Positions 22,370-34,039 of a DNA stretch of 64,000 bases are shown in pieces; the stretch's first letter is position 1, and the number at the start of each line of letters is the position of its first letter. The notes under the pieces were generated by a model. That model had not been told where the DNA came from and ran no database searches. It worked only from the letters and a program-made list of their open reading frames with translations. The stretch covers positions 3,670,142 through 3,734,141 of the forward strand of contig JAQFVV010006273.1 in assembly GCA_028023455.1 (NCBI GenBank), given 5' to 3'. Source of the DNA: Epiperipatus broadwayi (lineage: Eukaryota; Onychophora; Udeonychophora; Euonychophora; Peripatidae). The position numbers and the translations under genes were made by a program.

Positions 22370-23130
22370 TTTAATTAACTTGTAGAACAAGTTGTATTTA
22401 AAATTGATTTTAACACAGAGGATCACATTCAACTATTGAGAGGAAATTATAGAAAAGACCAATGAATATGAGTTGCCATAATGCTTTGAATCATGAAAAG
22501 ACATTTGATTTAATAAGCATTTTCATGGTAATTAAAACATTGGATCATCAAGATGTAGACCCAGACCACTGTCATATTTTGAAGAATATTTATCAAAATG
22601 TAACAATAGTGATCATGTGATATTACTATTAAAATTGAAGTGGTTGTATAACAGTTTGTAGTTTAATGAAATGAAAATGAAAAGCTAAGATAGTCATCTA
22701 GATTTTGCAGGTGATGTGATCGTTGTTGTAGATAGTGTTTCAGAGCTTCACAAAATGTTGCAAAGTAACGTAATAGAATTAAAGATAAATGGTAAAAATG
22801 ACTAAAGTAATGTTCAATAGATTTGTCTCAATGAAGAAAATATTGATAACCATGAATCAGAAGTTAACAATTATAAATATTTTAGTCAAATATTAGAAAA
22901 AACTTTGTACAAAAATTAAATATGCCAATGCTTTTGAAAAGAAAGGTTTTAATAGATGTGTTATATCAGTTGTTATTTACAGATCAGAAACTTGGACTTA
23001 CAACAATATGAATGCAGAATTTCAAACCATTCAATGAAATATGGAAAAAATGTATGTTAGGAGTAACATGAGTGAAACATAAAATATATGGGTGAGAGAA
23101 CAAACAGGTATCACTGATGTTATTAAAAAC
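22370..23130 (+). pseudogene. Degraded RTE-type LINE fragment (reverse transcriptase)
   Basis: Plus-strand translation gives, with stops and shifts, KTLDHQDVDPDHCHILKNIY, the counterpart of KALDHQNIDPGYCHILKNTY in the better copy at 46366-46650. Further on, SHLDFAGDVIVVVD matches the FADD catalytic region. Words such as TGAATGCAGAATTTCAAACC and TGTATGTTAGGAGTAACATG correspond to the C-terminal part. It is a third RTE copy and is non-functional. Confidence 0.75.
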
Positions 23131-23384
23131 AAATAAAAGATGTAACAGTTGAAGTTTTTAAAATTGGATTCCAATAGATTGTAAAAGACATAGAATAAGA
23201 TGTCATGTGAGAAACATATATTAAGAAAGTGGATTGTTAATAGTTAAAAATAATGTTGATAACTGTCAACCTATTAATAACCTAATTTTTTTTAAAAAAT
23301 ATCTAAGATAATTTTATGCTAACTGTAAGTTCCTTTCAGCTTCAACTAGGATTATTAAAGGCAACAAAATGTTGCCGGATGTTG

Positions 23385-24690
23385 TAATTATATGTTGTAG
23401 ACTATTTCCACCATCTAACACCAACTGTCTAATATCTTTAAAAAATTTATTTTTCAAGTGCATTCAGCTATTAGTAATAGCTTGCTGGTGAGTACATATT
23501 ATATTTTGATTGGTATTCTTCTTCTTCAGAAGTTGCTATCCAGTGTCAATACTAGAAAAAAATCAAACCAGAAACTACATTCATAAATACTCTGAAAAAA
23601 CTTGAGCCGAATCAAGTTACTATGAAAAGGTATACCCATATAGACATATTCTCATTTAATAGCATTGAATTAACTTTTGGAAAATTCTCACTAGAATGAT
23701 AGTACAAAATAATTAGCTAACTGTGCTGGAAGCAGGATGAATATATATTTTATAAAATATGCAAATTATTGCAGCAAGAAAAGTAAATTATATGTGTTAG
23801 ATGTTTTTTTTTTGACAAAGGGATCCAAGACTCCTTCTTGTTGATTGAATTTGGGTCCCTTGCAATAATCCATGCCTCCTTGAACTTTCTATTATGATCA
23901 TCCCAGTCTATGCAGATGGTCCAATGTTAAATGGGGGAAACATGTGTCCTCATGTTAAATGATTATGTTCATAAATATTGAAGATAAAGTGACACCCATT
24001 AACTAGATTATTTTGTCAAAAACAACAGTCAATAAAAATACCATATGTTTATCTATGATGCTTCTCTTGATATTTCTTTTTTTTATAATGGCAAAGTTTG
24101 TGAGTTATGAATTATTATATTAGTTTTATAATGTTATCTATCTTAAAGCATTGCCAAATCCATATAATATTAATATCTTTTAATATTGGATTGTAAAAAG
24201 TAATAAAGAACACAAATGATATTAATATTATGTAGTAGCTTTACTTAGGGAGTTATTTATCCTTATCAAGTGAAAAGCTTTTTAAAATTTTTGCTCACAA
24301 GACTGGCAATCCCATAATTAAATTTAGTGCAATAATTTATGTTTGGAACCCCCTCATACACTTGGGTTTTAAGGGGAGAGATAGAGAAATCAAAAGGACA
24401 CTCACTGACAAATGTATGAAATTTTGATAGAATAGCCTAGTTGGTTTGGGTGTCATGTTAATTTTAATATTTCATAAATCTAAAAGTTCTCGATTTGATT
24501 TCCATTCCAGTACTGTCACTGATCAATAGTACCAACAAAATTTTGTATTATATATTAATTAGTATGCTATTACTAATAGATGAATGTGTCTAAAAAGTTT
24601 AGATAAAATTTGATTTTTTCTAAAAACAGTTAATAATTAATAGTAGATGATGAAAATGGTCCAACATCATCTAACATATAATTATAACTA
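23385..24690. repeat. tRNA-headed fold-back composite, interrupted
   Basis: The left piece (about 23385-23580) and the reverse complement of the right piece (about 24525-24690) share CATTCA-CT-TTAGTAATAGC and the downstream words of the better preserved composite at 26388-27001. A tRNA-like head (TAGCCTAGTTGGTTTGGGTG, then CTCGATTTGATTTCC) lies at about 24425-24510, just before the right piece. The 840 bp between the pieces is unrelated AT-rich DNA, presumably a later insertion. Confidence 0.55.
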
Positions 24691-24984
24691 AAATATCATC
24701 ATCATAATCTTTCAGAGAATCACATGACTTTGTTTATACTTAATATGTTTTCAGCATCAGCTGTTTTTACTTCATGTTAAAACTATTCTGTTATAATCTT
24801 GAGCAATCAATGAAGACTAGATAATAGCACTATTATTCCTACATTCACAAACTAGTTTCTGATTAATGGTTTTCATTAGTGATATCTTTATCTTTGAAAT
24901 GCATTAGATTTATAATATTCATTAATAAAGTCTATAAGTTAAAAGCTACTTTGGATATTGCAATACTATCTAGTGGTTCTAGAG

Positions 24985-25532
24985 CAGTGGTCTTCAACCC
25001 TTGGTTCACAAACGGGTGCCAAGCTGCAGAAGTTTTTTACCAGTCCATGGTAGATTGACAGGAAAGTTTGTAATAGCAAAATAATAAGAGTTTAATCTTT
25101 TAATTAATATAAACAATTTTTATTTATTTTTTCATCTCATTTTTACCCAATTAAAAAAAAAAAACAGAATGAAAACAAAATCTAATCAATCATACATAAA
25201 TTAATTTGTTTTTTTAGTTATCACAGATGTTTATGGGGGGAGGGGATAGAACTAAATTTTTTAATACTTTTCTAAAAAAAATTAAAATTAAAAAAAAAGG
25301 TTTTTATTATACAAACTTCATATATATATATATAACTTCATCTTGTATATTTAACGTTGTTTTGATCAGTTATGACAATTATGTTCACCTAAAGCTAAGC
25401 AGTTTACTCCTTAAAAAAATTTATCTATAGACTTTTGCCGGTCTGCAAAACCTTATCCTTATTTTTGCCAGTCCACAAAACCTTATTCTTATTTTTACTG
25501 ATCTGCAGGTGTTAAAAGGTTGAAGACCACTG
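24985..25532. mobile_element. Non-autonomous hAT element (MITE) with 8-bp target duplication
   Basis: The ends CAGTGGTCTTCAACC and GGTTGAAGACCACTG are perfect 15-bp terminal inverted repeats of the type used by hAT elements. TTCTAGAG flanks them on both sides (24977-24984 and 25533-25540), the 8-bp duplication typical of hAT. There is no transposase frame. The interior shares long blocks with 32659-34022, for example AATCTAATCAATCATACATA and TTATCACAGATGTTTATGG. Confidence 0.93.
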
Positions 25533-25544
25533 TTCTAGAGTAAG

Positions 25545-26385
25545 CAGAATTGCATCTGACACCCATGTTAAATAAAATAAAGTCACATTGTTTTATTTTT
25601 ATCTAATATCTCTCTATTCATTGACTATTAGTAATTCAGTTTTAAATAGTAAAAACATATGGAAAAAAAAAACAAGATGATAATGTTGAACAGCTGATGT
25701 AGAGATAAGAACAAATATTTAGTTCGCAAAGTCAAAAATATCATTAAAGTCTGACAAAAACCTAAGTGCACTTTAGTAAAAATAATAGCCTGAAGATCAT
25801 AATATTTTTTTTATAAAATGATTGATATAAACAAACATTTTTAATATAATTAGCCCATTTAGTTTCAGAAGGATAATCTATGAAAAGATTTTCTGATTAC
25901 TATCTTCTTGAACGATTGTTACTAAATTTCTTAAGTCATTCATTAAATGTAGATATTCTAGAATTTTTTTTAAAATACGAAAATTGTCTGTTAATAATAG
26001 AACAATTGTTAATCTATCATTGCCATTTATCTGATCCACTATGTCAGTAATGTGGAAGCACTGTTTTCAGGTTATTTTCTTCACTTTTCTACATGCATAT
26101 AATTCAAAACTGTTAATATCATTGAGTATATTATACTAATTACCAATAATAATATCAGCAATTCTCCTTTATTTCTGGCTAATTCACAATTTCAATTATG
26201 ACATAATTCATCTCATCATGAGATCAAAAGTGAGCAGTTTTTTTATAGTTGTCTTTGCATATCTACTTGACTAAAACTCAGTCAATTAGCTCTCTAAATA
26301 TCTAAGACGCTCTCAAATATCTGTAAATAACATTTTATTTCAAAAGAAATAATTGTTTTATGGTTTGTGATTATGTTAATTTAGT
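25545..26385. other. AT-rich DNA, nothing recognised
   Basis: No domain or repeat relationship is visible to me in this stretch. Confidence 0.4.
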
Positions 26386-26387
26386 TG

Positions 26388-27001
26388 TATTTATGTTGGA
26401 CTATATTCATCATCTAATATTAAGTACTGAATGTTTTTAGCAAAATTTAACTATTTAAAGTTTCCATTATATTCAACTGTTAGTAATAGCATACAGGTTA
26501 GTATATACACAACATTTCAACTGGTATTGTTACCCTCTCTTCTTTAGATGTTACTGTTCTGATCAGAGATAGTACTATCATAAGAATCGATTGTGGATCT
26601 TTAGATTCTTGAATATTGCAGTTTAAATAATGTTTGGCAGGATTGCTCAACTGATTAAAGCATTACATTAAAAATCAAGATTTAAGAATATAAAGGTCCA
26701 GGTTCAAATTCCATGATACTACTGTTTCAGCAGATTGCTCAATTGGTTATAGCATTATCTTAAAATTCAATATTCAAGAACCTAAATGTCCAGATTCAAT
26801 TCCCATGCTAGTATTGTTGCAGGCCAGCAACACTTGAAGAGGAGAGAAGAAGAATATCATTCAAAACATTGTGCATATACTATCTGTGTGATATTACTAA
26901 CAGATGAATGTAATTGAAAAATTTAGATAAAAGTTAAATTTTTCTAAAAACATTTAATACTTAATATTAAATAATGGAAATATTCCAACATATAAATATA
27001 A
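26388..27001. repeat. Head-to-head pair of tRNA-derived SINEs forming a fold-back
   Basis: The left copy (26388 to about 26640, minus sense) and the right copy (about 26740-27001, plus sense) are reverse complements sharing ATGTTGGA-TAT, TAATATTAAGTA, TGTTTTTAG-AAAATTTAAC and CTGTTAGTAATA. In between, two tRNA-like heads occur: GGATTGCTCAACTGATTAAA with AGGTTCAAATTCC, and GATTGCTCAATTGGTTATAG with CAGATTCAATTCC. The ends GTATTTATGTTGG and CCAACATATAAATAC are themselves nearly complementary. Confidence 0.7.
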
Positions 27002-27194
27002 ATACAATTTATTCAGTCATTTGCTTTCTCAATCCATACCTTTCATCTGTACATGTAATAGATCATATCACCACAACTAATTAAAATAAGCATTTAAAAA
27101 TAAATGTTGATATTGAGTTGAAGAGAATCAAGCCTGCTGCAAGTATAGAATTGTGTAATAGGTATTTCATTGTATGTAATCTAGACAATGAAAA

Positions 27195-27217
27195 TGCCCA
27201 GTTTAACAAACTGGGCA
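27195..27217. other. Perfect 10-bp hairpin
   Basis: TGCCCAGTTT-AAC-AAACTGGGCA forms a 10-bp stem with a 3-base loop. Its G/C content stands out in AT-rich DNA. The wider flank does not pair, so it is not an obvious microRNA precursor. Confidence 0.6.
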
Positions 27218-27219
27218 AA

Positions 27220-28500
27220 AATTACAAGAAAACTAATAGCAACAAGTTTAGCTAAATAGATAAGTGTATCTCTGTAAGAAATTATGATATTAAATATTAT
27301 TCTTTTATAACCTTTTCTGCATTGACTATATTAGTGCTATTACTAGTAATAATACATTCTTTTTTTCATTCTACAATATGCAAGTGCAATTCTTTATTAT
27401 TCCACATTTTCAAAAATAACTGACAGTTTTGTCTGTCCAGTGGTCTTTTTCTGTACTACTTAAATCATAATGGCCACAATTATGGCTTTATAATGTAAAT
27501 GTTATGAGTGGTATCTCATTGCTCTCCTAAAAAAAACTATTTGGTTTATATAATCATCATTCCAAGTTTATATTATAAGCATTATTTACAATAACTATTA
27601 AAATATATGTATATAAAAATTAAACAATTTAACCATAAAATAGCAAAAATGGAGAAATAAAATTACGTTTGTTTAGAATAACTTCTAACTGGAATCAGTT
27701 GGTTGCTTTTTATAATCAGTTATTATAATAAAATTAATATGCTTTTTATTATTATATGCATTATTTAAAATAAACATTATAATATTTGTTTAAAAAAATA
27801 GAAAAAAGTAGTGTCAATTTCAAAACTATAAAGAAAATTTACTCTAGTTTAGCATAGCAGTGTGAAATAGCATGCAGCAGCTAATGACCATAGGGAAATG
27901 AGACTTGTATTACACGGAGCTAAATTCATAAGCTAGATTTGATTCTTAAAAAATGATTGTACTGATGGACTACTGTTCAATTTAAAAAATATATATATAT
28001 ATAAATAAGTCATTTAAAAATTTATAGTGCTGTTACTACTGAAGCAGTCTACAACTGAGTCAAGTACACTTATGTGAATGTATCACGCATAAGAAAGAGA
28101 TTTTTTTTTCATTTTTTTTTTTGAAGTGAAAAGAATGAAGCAGTCGGATCTGAGTTCGATCCTAGCTTCATGACCTCTAGCCATAAGCCCACTTCAAACC
28201 CTAGTACTAACCTTAAATTTCCGATGCAATGGGGCTTTATACGTTCAATCCACGCTAATTTCCATAAAGAATAACTTATTTCATAAATGTGTATTCAAAT
28301 AATTAGTTTCAGATTTAAATTGATCAATTCTATTAATAAATTCATGATAGAATTATTCATGAATTTATATATTATAACTGCGTGGATTGTGCGTATATAT
28401 TTGTAAATATTTAAATATATATAATTGTTTAAAAGTTTCATTGCGTCGGGAATGTTTGATTTTATTTTTAAATAAGTTGTTAAAGTTTAATGATTAAAAG
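27220..28500. other. AT-rich DNA with a weak two-copy repeat
   Basis: 27540-27680 and 27720-27850 resemble each other loosely (GCATTATTTA-AATAA). A tRNA-like word GAGTTCGATCC lies near 28152. No gene is recognised. Confidence 0.35.
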
Positions 28501-28503
28501 CTA

Positions 28504-28682
28504 CATTCTTTCGATAAGCTTTCAGATTTTCCCTTTTCAAAAACAACAGTTAAAGTTTTATTAATTAGAAAAAAGATAAGGATTTCCTAATTAAAATCAT
28601 TTTCTGATTTTAAGAATTCATTTTCTAATTAGAAAATGAATTCAAGTTAATGAGTTTGAAAGCCTTATCGAAGGAATGGATC
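28504..28682. repeat. Small MITE-like palindrome
   Basis: CATTCTTTCGATAAGCTTTC at the left and the reverse complement of GAAAGCCTTATCGAAGGAAT at the right form terminal inverted repeats of about 20 bp. Inside, 28614-28643 is a perfect 30-bp palindrome built on GAATTCATTTTC and its complement. No transposase family is assigned. Confidence 0.6.
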
Positions 28683-28804
28683 TAAAAACAACCAATGTAT
28701 CTAAAAACATTGATAATGAAAGAAGCGCTAGCCTGAAGGCATCAGAGAGGACAGTATATATAGCTCTGAAAAGTTTGGAGAAAAAAAAGCCATCTTTGTT
28801 GTAG
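28640..28804 (+). other. Short open frame of balanced codon use, unassigned
   Basis: A frame open from 28640 to TAG at 28802-28804, with an internal ATG at 28676, reads IEGMDLKTTNVSKNIDNERS and ends ALKSLEKKKPSLL. Codons are more balanced than in the shadow frames around it. Its start overlaps the right end of the palindromic repeat, which argues against an ancestral gene. No domain is recognised. Confidence 0.2.
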
Positions 28805-28809
28805 AGAAG

Positions 28810-30600
28810 TGCAGTCAACTCTGTGCATTTTTAAATTATGAATTCAAAAAGTGTTCCTATCATGGTAAAGGGATAAACGTCAGGAATCTGGCTATCGGTT
28901 CCTGAAGCCCTTTGAGAATCTTCAATGAAGCTGCTAAATTCTTTCCAGACAAATCATGCTGCCAAAATCAAATAAAATGCTGTTCAAGTAATCAATCAAA
29001 TGGTGCCTATGTTTTTTTACCAACTCGGACGTGTAACCTAAGGGAACCAGCCCCGGAAGAAACGGGTAATATATTTCCATAATGAACCTTAAGCTTTCTG
29101 GCCAGTTTCCGAACTTTACTTTACACTCCCTTTTAGAGCTCTTTTATTTTATAATGAAATAATCTTTGTAAAACTCTTTTATTTATGCTTTTTAAATTAG
29201 TAATTCTCTCAATCTCTAGTCTTTAAATTTAACTTTCCTTCATTACTATGGCGGTTCATTTACTATATTATATATATATATTTATCGTGTGATTTATTAA
29301 TGTCATTTATTTTTAATTATATGCCAATAATCTTTCGACTCGATGATCTCCTTTGTTTCCTTTGCCTTGTGCAAATAATAATATATTAATTCTAATAGTA
29401 ATTCTCGCCCATTAGAACTAGATTTACCATTCTATCAATTATCGAGTCGAAAGAAATTATTAAATGTGTGTTATTTTTATAATTGGCTAATAATAAATTA
29501 TTAGCTCCGTTTCTAATCTATGCCACCGCTATTTTCTCGTTTCACTAATATTTGTTTATTATTCAAATATAATCTTAAAATGTTTTTTGCAAAGGGCCGA
29601 TAAAGGAATCAAATAAATATATTCTAATTCAACTTTATTATTTTCTATTAAGATTCAGGAAGGGCACGATGATTGGGGCATAATTAATATGATTTACAAA
29701 TACTTTAAAATAGTTTTACTTAAAAACTCATTTGACTTTAATTCATTTGATCAAGTCATCACGTTGAGCATTCTATAATTGGGTTTTAGTTCTCAAACGG
29801 TGACTAGTAAGTCATCATCTTCAACGTTGCTGACGTAGGGCAATCTTCCGCTCCGTTAGGCTGGTCGGTGATCATATTTCTGTTATTTTAAATTATCGAG
29901 GAAGAAAGCACTTCCTCTCCTGTTCATATTAGTCAAAGGGCATAAGACTTGTCAGATGCAAGCCGCCATAGGACTTCGATTATCGACTAGCTATCGTCTT
30001 TCAATTTCATTTTATAGCTCATAATTCGTCAGCACCGTTACCTCTCTGTTCCAGTAAAGCCCGCTCTGATGCTCGTAATTCGTGATGAAGTGATTTCAAT
30101 TAAAGTCGAACAAATTATCAGATATATTTAATTAAATATGTTTTCCAATAAAGATTAAAGTTATGCCCTAAAATACGTATCTTGCTCTTCATGAATGGAT
30201 TTGCGAATGTGAAAATAAATATCACATTCTTTCGTATAAAATTAGAGTAAAAATTTCCTTTACTAATGAATACCTTTATCTGCCTTTTATTTTCTTGTTG
30301 GGGGCATAGACATAGAATTCCAATATTGCGTAATATTCATTGGCATATAATAAGGACCGCCACTCTTATTATAATTCTAAACTATATTAAAGGCTAGAGG
30401 TGATTAATATAATCATTATTTAAAATTCAAACAAAACAAATTATTATTATTAAATATTTTCTAAACACACTTGGTTTCTTAGTTCTTAATTCTTTTATAA
30501 TTATTTTAATGTTAATACTCGCTGTCTGTGTTGGCAACCCGAACATATACATATGATTCGATTTAAAATTATTTTAGTCAGTTTATTATCAGATATTAAT
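28810..30600. other. Less AT-rich stretch with small inverted repeats
   Basis: Composition is visibly richer in G and C around 29020-29120 and 29780-30080. A pair of inverted words ATCTTTCGACTCGAT (29329-29345) and its complement (29436-29455) suggests a MITE of roughly 150 bp or more. No exon or transposon domain could be confirmed. Confidence 0.35.
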
Positions 30601-30601
30601 G

Positions 30602-30796
30602 TCAGTTTAGGGGTCTCTGATCCTCACCAACCATTGAGCTAGTTTCTTGGCACATAGCACTGTGCCGTCGACTTAGATTTCTACTAATCTGAGCTGGTGA
30701 GTTGGGTTTGAATTCAGTTTGAACCGACTGAATTTGAATCCGACTTGCAGTTCTTTTGGTGGGTTTTTCGACTGGTACAATACCAATTATAGCCAT
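30602..30796 (-). other. Unassigned 64-codon open frame
   Basis: Begins MAIIGIVPVEKPTKRTASRI and continues with a Ser/Arg/Gln-rich segment ending EDQRPLN. It is less AT-rich than its surroundings. It could be a fragment of a repeat or a real exon. No domain is visible and there is no second exon to support it. Confidence 0.2.
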
Positions 30797-30969
30797 TATG
30801 GGTTAAACATATTGTTGCAAGAGCTTAGAAAACTGTTGAACAGTTTAAAGTGTCAACTATTATTGAAAGCATGGACTAATAAAATATTGCATTTACATTG
30901 TGTAAACTGTATAAAAATATTATTGTTGTTTGTTTATATTAATAATAAGATATTTACAAGGTAAAGAAT

Positions 30970-32640
30970 AAAAGTTGGTTTAAGTTTGGAGTTAATCTGT
31001 AATAATGTTAAAGTTATGAACTTCAGTTACTTAGAAATAAAAAGATGGATAAATTCAGTTAACATTTATAAAATAAAATGCTGTCCACTTCAAATTAAAA
31101 TGTGGCATTAAGTAATAACTTGTTTATTTTTTATGTTGTTATGTTTTTATTATAAACTACTGGTAGACTACTATTGAAAACAGCTTCCATATACTAAGAA
31201 AATAATGATTAATAATATTCAGATTTATTTATAATGTCTTCATTGAGAAAATTGCATTGGAGATGGTAGAATGCATATAACAGATGAAGACAGAAAATAA
31301 TTCAATCAATGAGAAATGTTTACAACAAATGAAAATGAAAATTTGATTAAAAACAGGGGATGAAAAGTTTTGACATCAGTGCATAATAAAAGCAATTAAA
31401 ATCACTTCAGAGGATAATTATACACATATGAAATAATCTGCACAGCAAAATGTGTGATACATCAGCAGCAACATTGGTCTTAATGGACAAATAGATGATT
31501 ATAAAATAAAATTGCACATAAAAGTAGATGAAAGAAATCAAGCAATTGGAATGAGTAGATACATTCAATATATATTTGATGAAAACAATTATTCCTAAGC
31601 ATAGATGAATGTAATAATTATGTGATATTTATTAAGAACTACAAACATTGGAGAAATTGGAAAAAAAGTTTTATAATCATTTATATATCATCAAGATGAG
31701 TATTTATAAAATTTCTTTATTATATTATTCTAAGACAAGAATCGAATCATTGAATGCTAATCATTGATATTTTAATGATATAAATAATATTATTAGATGT
31801 TTTTGACTGAGTTACTAAGATTGACTGTATATGGTTTATTAATTATTAATAACTAGGTCAGCTTATAGATTACAAAATGTAATTTTATTAATAAACAGCA
31901 TAAAAATATTGTTTTGATTAGAAGAGTCATTTTTTAAAAATAAATTGATTGGTCATTACATTAGGTATAGGCTGAAGGTCATCAGAATATTAAAATGTTG
32001 GAGCAGGTAACAGTGGTATTTAAGACAAAATTACATGTTTGTAGTAAATACATTAAATATTGCAGCCAATAAAAATATGTTTATCAATGCTATTTTTGCA
32101 TATGTCACATTTGCTAGCATTACAAATGAAATCTAACCTTCATATATTAAAAACAAAAGAGTGATAAATGCTAATTGAAACTGATTCCATAAACATATTG
32201 TTGAATAATTCATTGCTTACGGGTCTTGTTGAATTTTAATAAATTCTCTACTCAGTGATAATTTTAAATAGGATATGAAAAATTAGCTTTTAAAAAATGA
32301 ATAAATTAAGCAATATTTGCAGTACTTTTTTGAATAGCATCACCAATAAAAGTCACATTATGCACATTAAGTTCTGCATGTCTGAATTTCCATCATTAAG
32401 ACAAATAATTTATTTTATTTTTTTTCAGTGAAATTAGCAATATTATTTTTTTGATTTAAAATTAAGCATTTTGTTTAATCGTTTTAACAAATTCAGAATT
32501 AACTAAATCAAAAACAGATTTTGAATTAATAAATTTTCTAGAAAAATTAATAAGGTTTTTAAGACCCTGCTTCTAAAAAATGATCTAAAATCATTAATTA
32601 TAATAAAAAATTTAATTTAGTATATCTCTCCAATGGAAAA
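30970..32640. other. AT-rich DNA, nothing recognised
   Basis: Only short shadow frames and poly-A/T runs are visible. Confidence 0.4.
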
Positions 32641-32658
32641 CTTCACGTGACTTTAAAT

Positions 32659-34022
32659 CAGTGGTCTTCAACCACCGGGCCTGCGGCCCAGCACCGGGGC
32701 CACAGAAGTTTTCTGCCGGGCCACGCTAGACTGGCAAGAAAGTTAGTAATAACAAAATAATAAGATTTTAAACTTTTAATTAATATAAACAGTTTTTATT
32801 TATTTTTTCATCGCATTTTTACCCTGTTAAAAAATAAGAAACAGAACAAAAACGAAATCTAATCAATCATACATAAATTAATTTGTTTTTCTATTTATCA
32901 CAGATGTTTATGGAGAGATGGAATTAAATTTATTATTTTTCTAAAAAAATTAAAAATTTAAAAAAAAAGGTTTTTTATTATACAAACTCCAGTTGTCTTT
33001 TGATAGCCAATCACGGTCGCTTGTCGGCATTGTTTATGAGTTAAAACAAGATCAAAACTTTTGACTTTTTCAAGTTTTGTTTTCTTTTTTTTTTTGTTTA
33101 AAAATACACTCATTCTTTTTTTGGTCTATAAGGCAATATTTTTTGGTTTTATTTGTATAGTGCTAATATACTAAAACTTTTATTTTTAAAACCAATTTCT
33201 GTTAATCTTTTTTTAAAAATAGAAACAAACAAAAAATAACTTTGCGATTTTTTTTTTTTTGGTTTTATTTCTATTATGCAATATCTATTTTACCATTTTT
33301 TTAAAAAAACTTTTCCTATTAATTACATTTTTTTCTCATATGTCAAGCTGTCGGCCGGGCACGAACCCGGGACAACTGCTTGGAAAGCAGCTGCGCTAAC
33401 CTCTCGGCCACCAACGCTTGACATTAATTACATTTTTTTTGATCCTTTTAACACACCAGCACACACACAAAAAAAATTACAATAACATCAAAACTTCAGA
33501 CTTTTACACGTTTCGTTTTATTTTTTCAGATTTAAAATACGGCAAATTTTTTTTTGACTGTACAGTGATTAATTACGCAATTTCTATTTTGCCCTTACTA
33601 CTATCAAAAGACAACTTCCCTATATATATAACCATCTTGTATATTTAACATTAAATACAAATAATACATTTATCATAATCATTGCCATGTGATTACACTA
33701 GCTATGATATTTCCCAACATTTAGGTGAATAACATTTTATTCTTGAATGTTTTAACAATGAAATAATAAACAGAAATGCAAGCACATTAATGAGAATGAT
33801 TGTTATTGTACTGTTTTCTGTGTTCTGCATGTGACGGTAAGCAACACCATTACAATACACAATAACTAATGTGCTGTTTTGGTCAGTTATAACAATTATG
33901 CTTATCTAAGGCTAAGCAGGTTTTACATCTTTAAAAAAATTTATCTGTAAACTTCTGCCGGTCCACAAAATCTTATCCTTATTTTTGCCAGGCTGCAGGT
34001 GTAAAAAGGTTGAAGACTACTG
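32659..34022. mobile_element. Longer non-autonomous hAT relative with 8-bp target duplication
   Basis: Ends CAGTGGTCTTCAACC and GGTTGAAGACTACTG form terminal inverted repeats with one mismatch. CTTTAAAT occurs directly outside both (32651-32658 and 34023-34030). It shares its first 330 and last 150 bases with the 548-bp copy at 24985 but holds extra internal DNA, including a nested SINE at 33335-33422. No transposase is visible, so mobility depended on an element elsewhere. Confidence 0.92.
33335..33422 (-). mobile_element. tRNA-derived SINE nested in the hAT element
   Basis: On the minus strand it starts GTCAAGCGTTGGTGGCCGAG, holds CTGCTTTCCAAGCAG as an anticodon-arm-like hairpin, then CCCGGGTTCGTGCCCGG (B-box arm) and ends GCTTGACATATGAG. 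ATTAATTACATTTTTTT lies on both sides (33318-33334 and 33423-33439), a 17-bp duplication. This copy has the best tRNA-like fold in the window. Its ends, GTCAAGC and GCTTGAC, are inverted repeats of each other. An intact tRNA gene is unlikely given the tail and duplication. Confidence 0.9.
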
Positions 34023-34039
34023 CTTTAAATGATAATCAT

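Noticed and set aside
27195-27217. microRNA precursor
   Set aside because: The stem is only 10 bp with a 3-base loop and the flanks do not pair.
33276-33648. Two overlapping plus-strand frames containing AGHEPGTTAWKAAALTSRPPT
   Set aside because: This peptide is the antisense reading of the nested tRNA-derived SINE.
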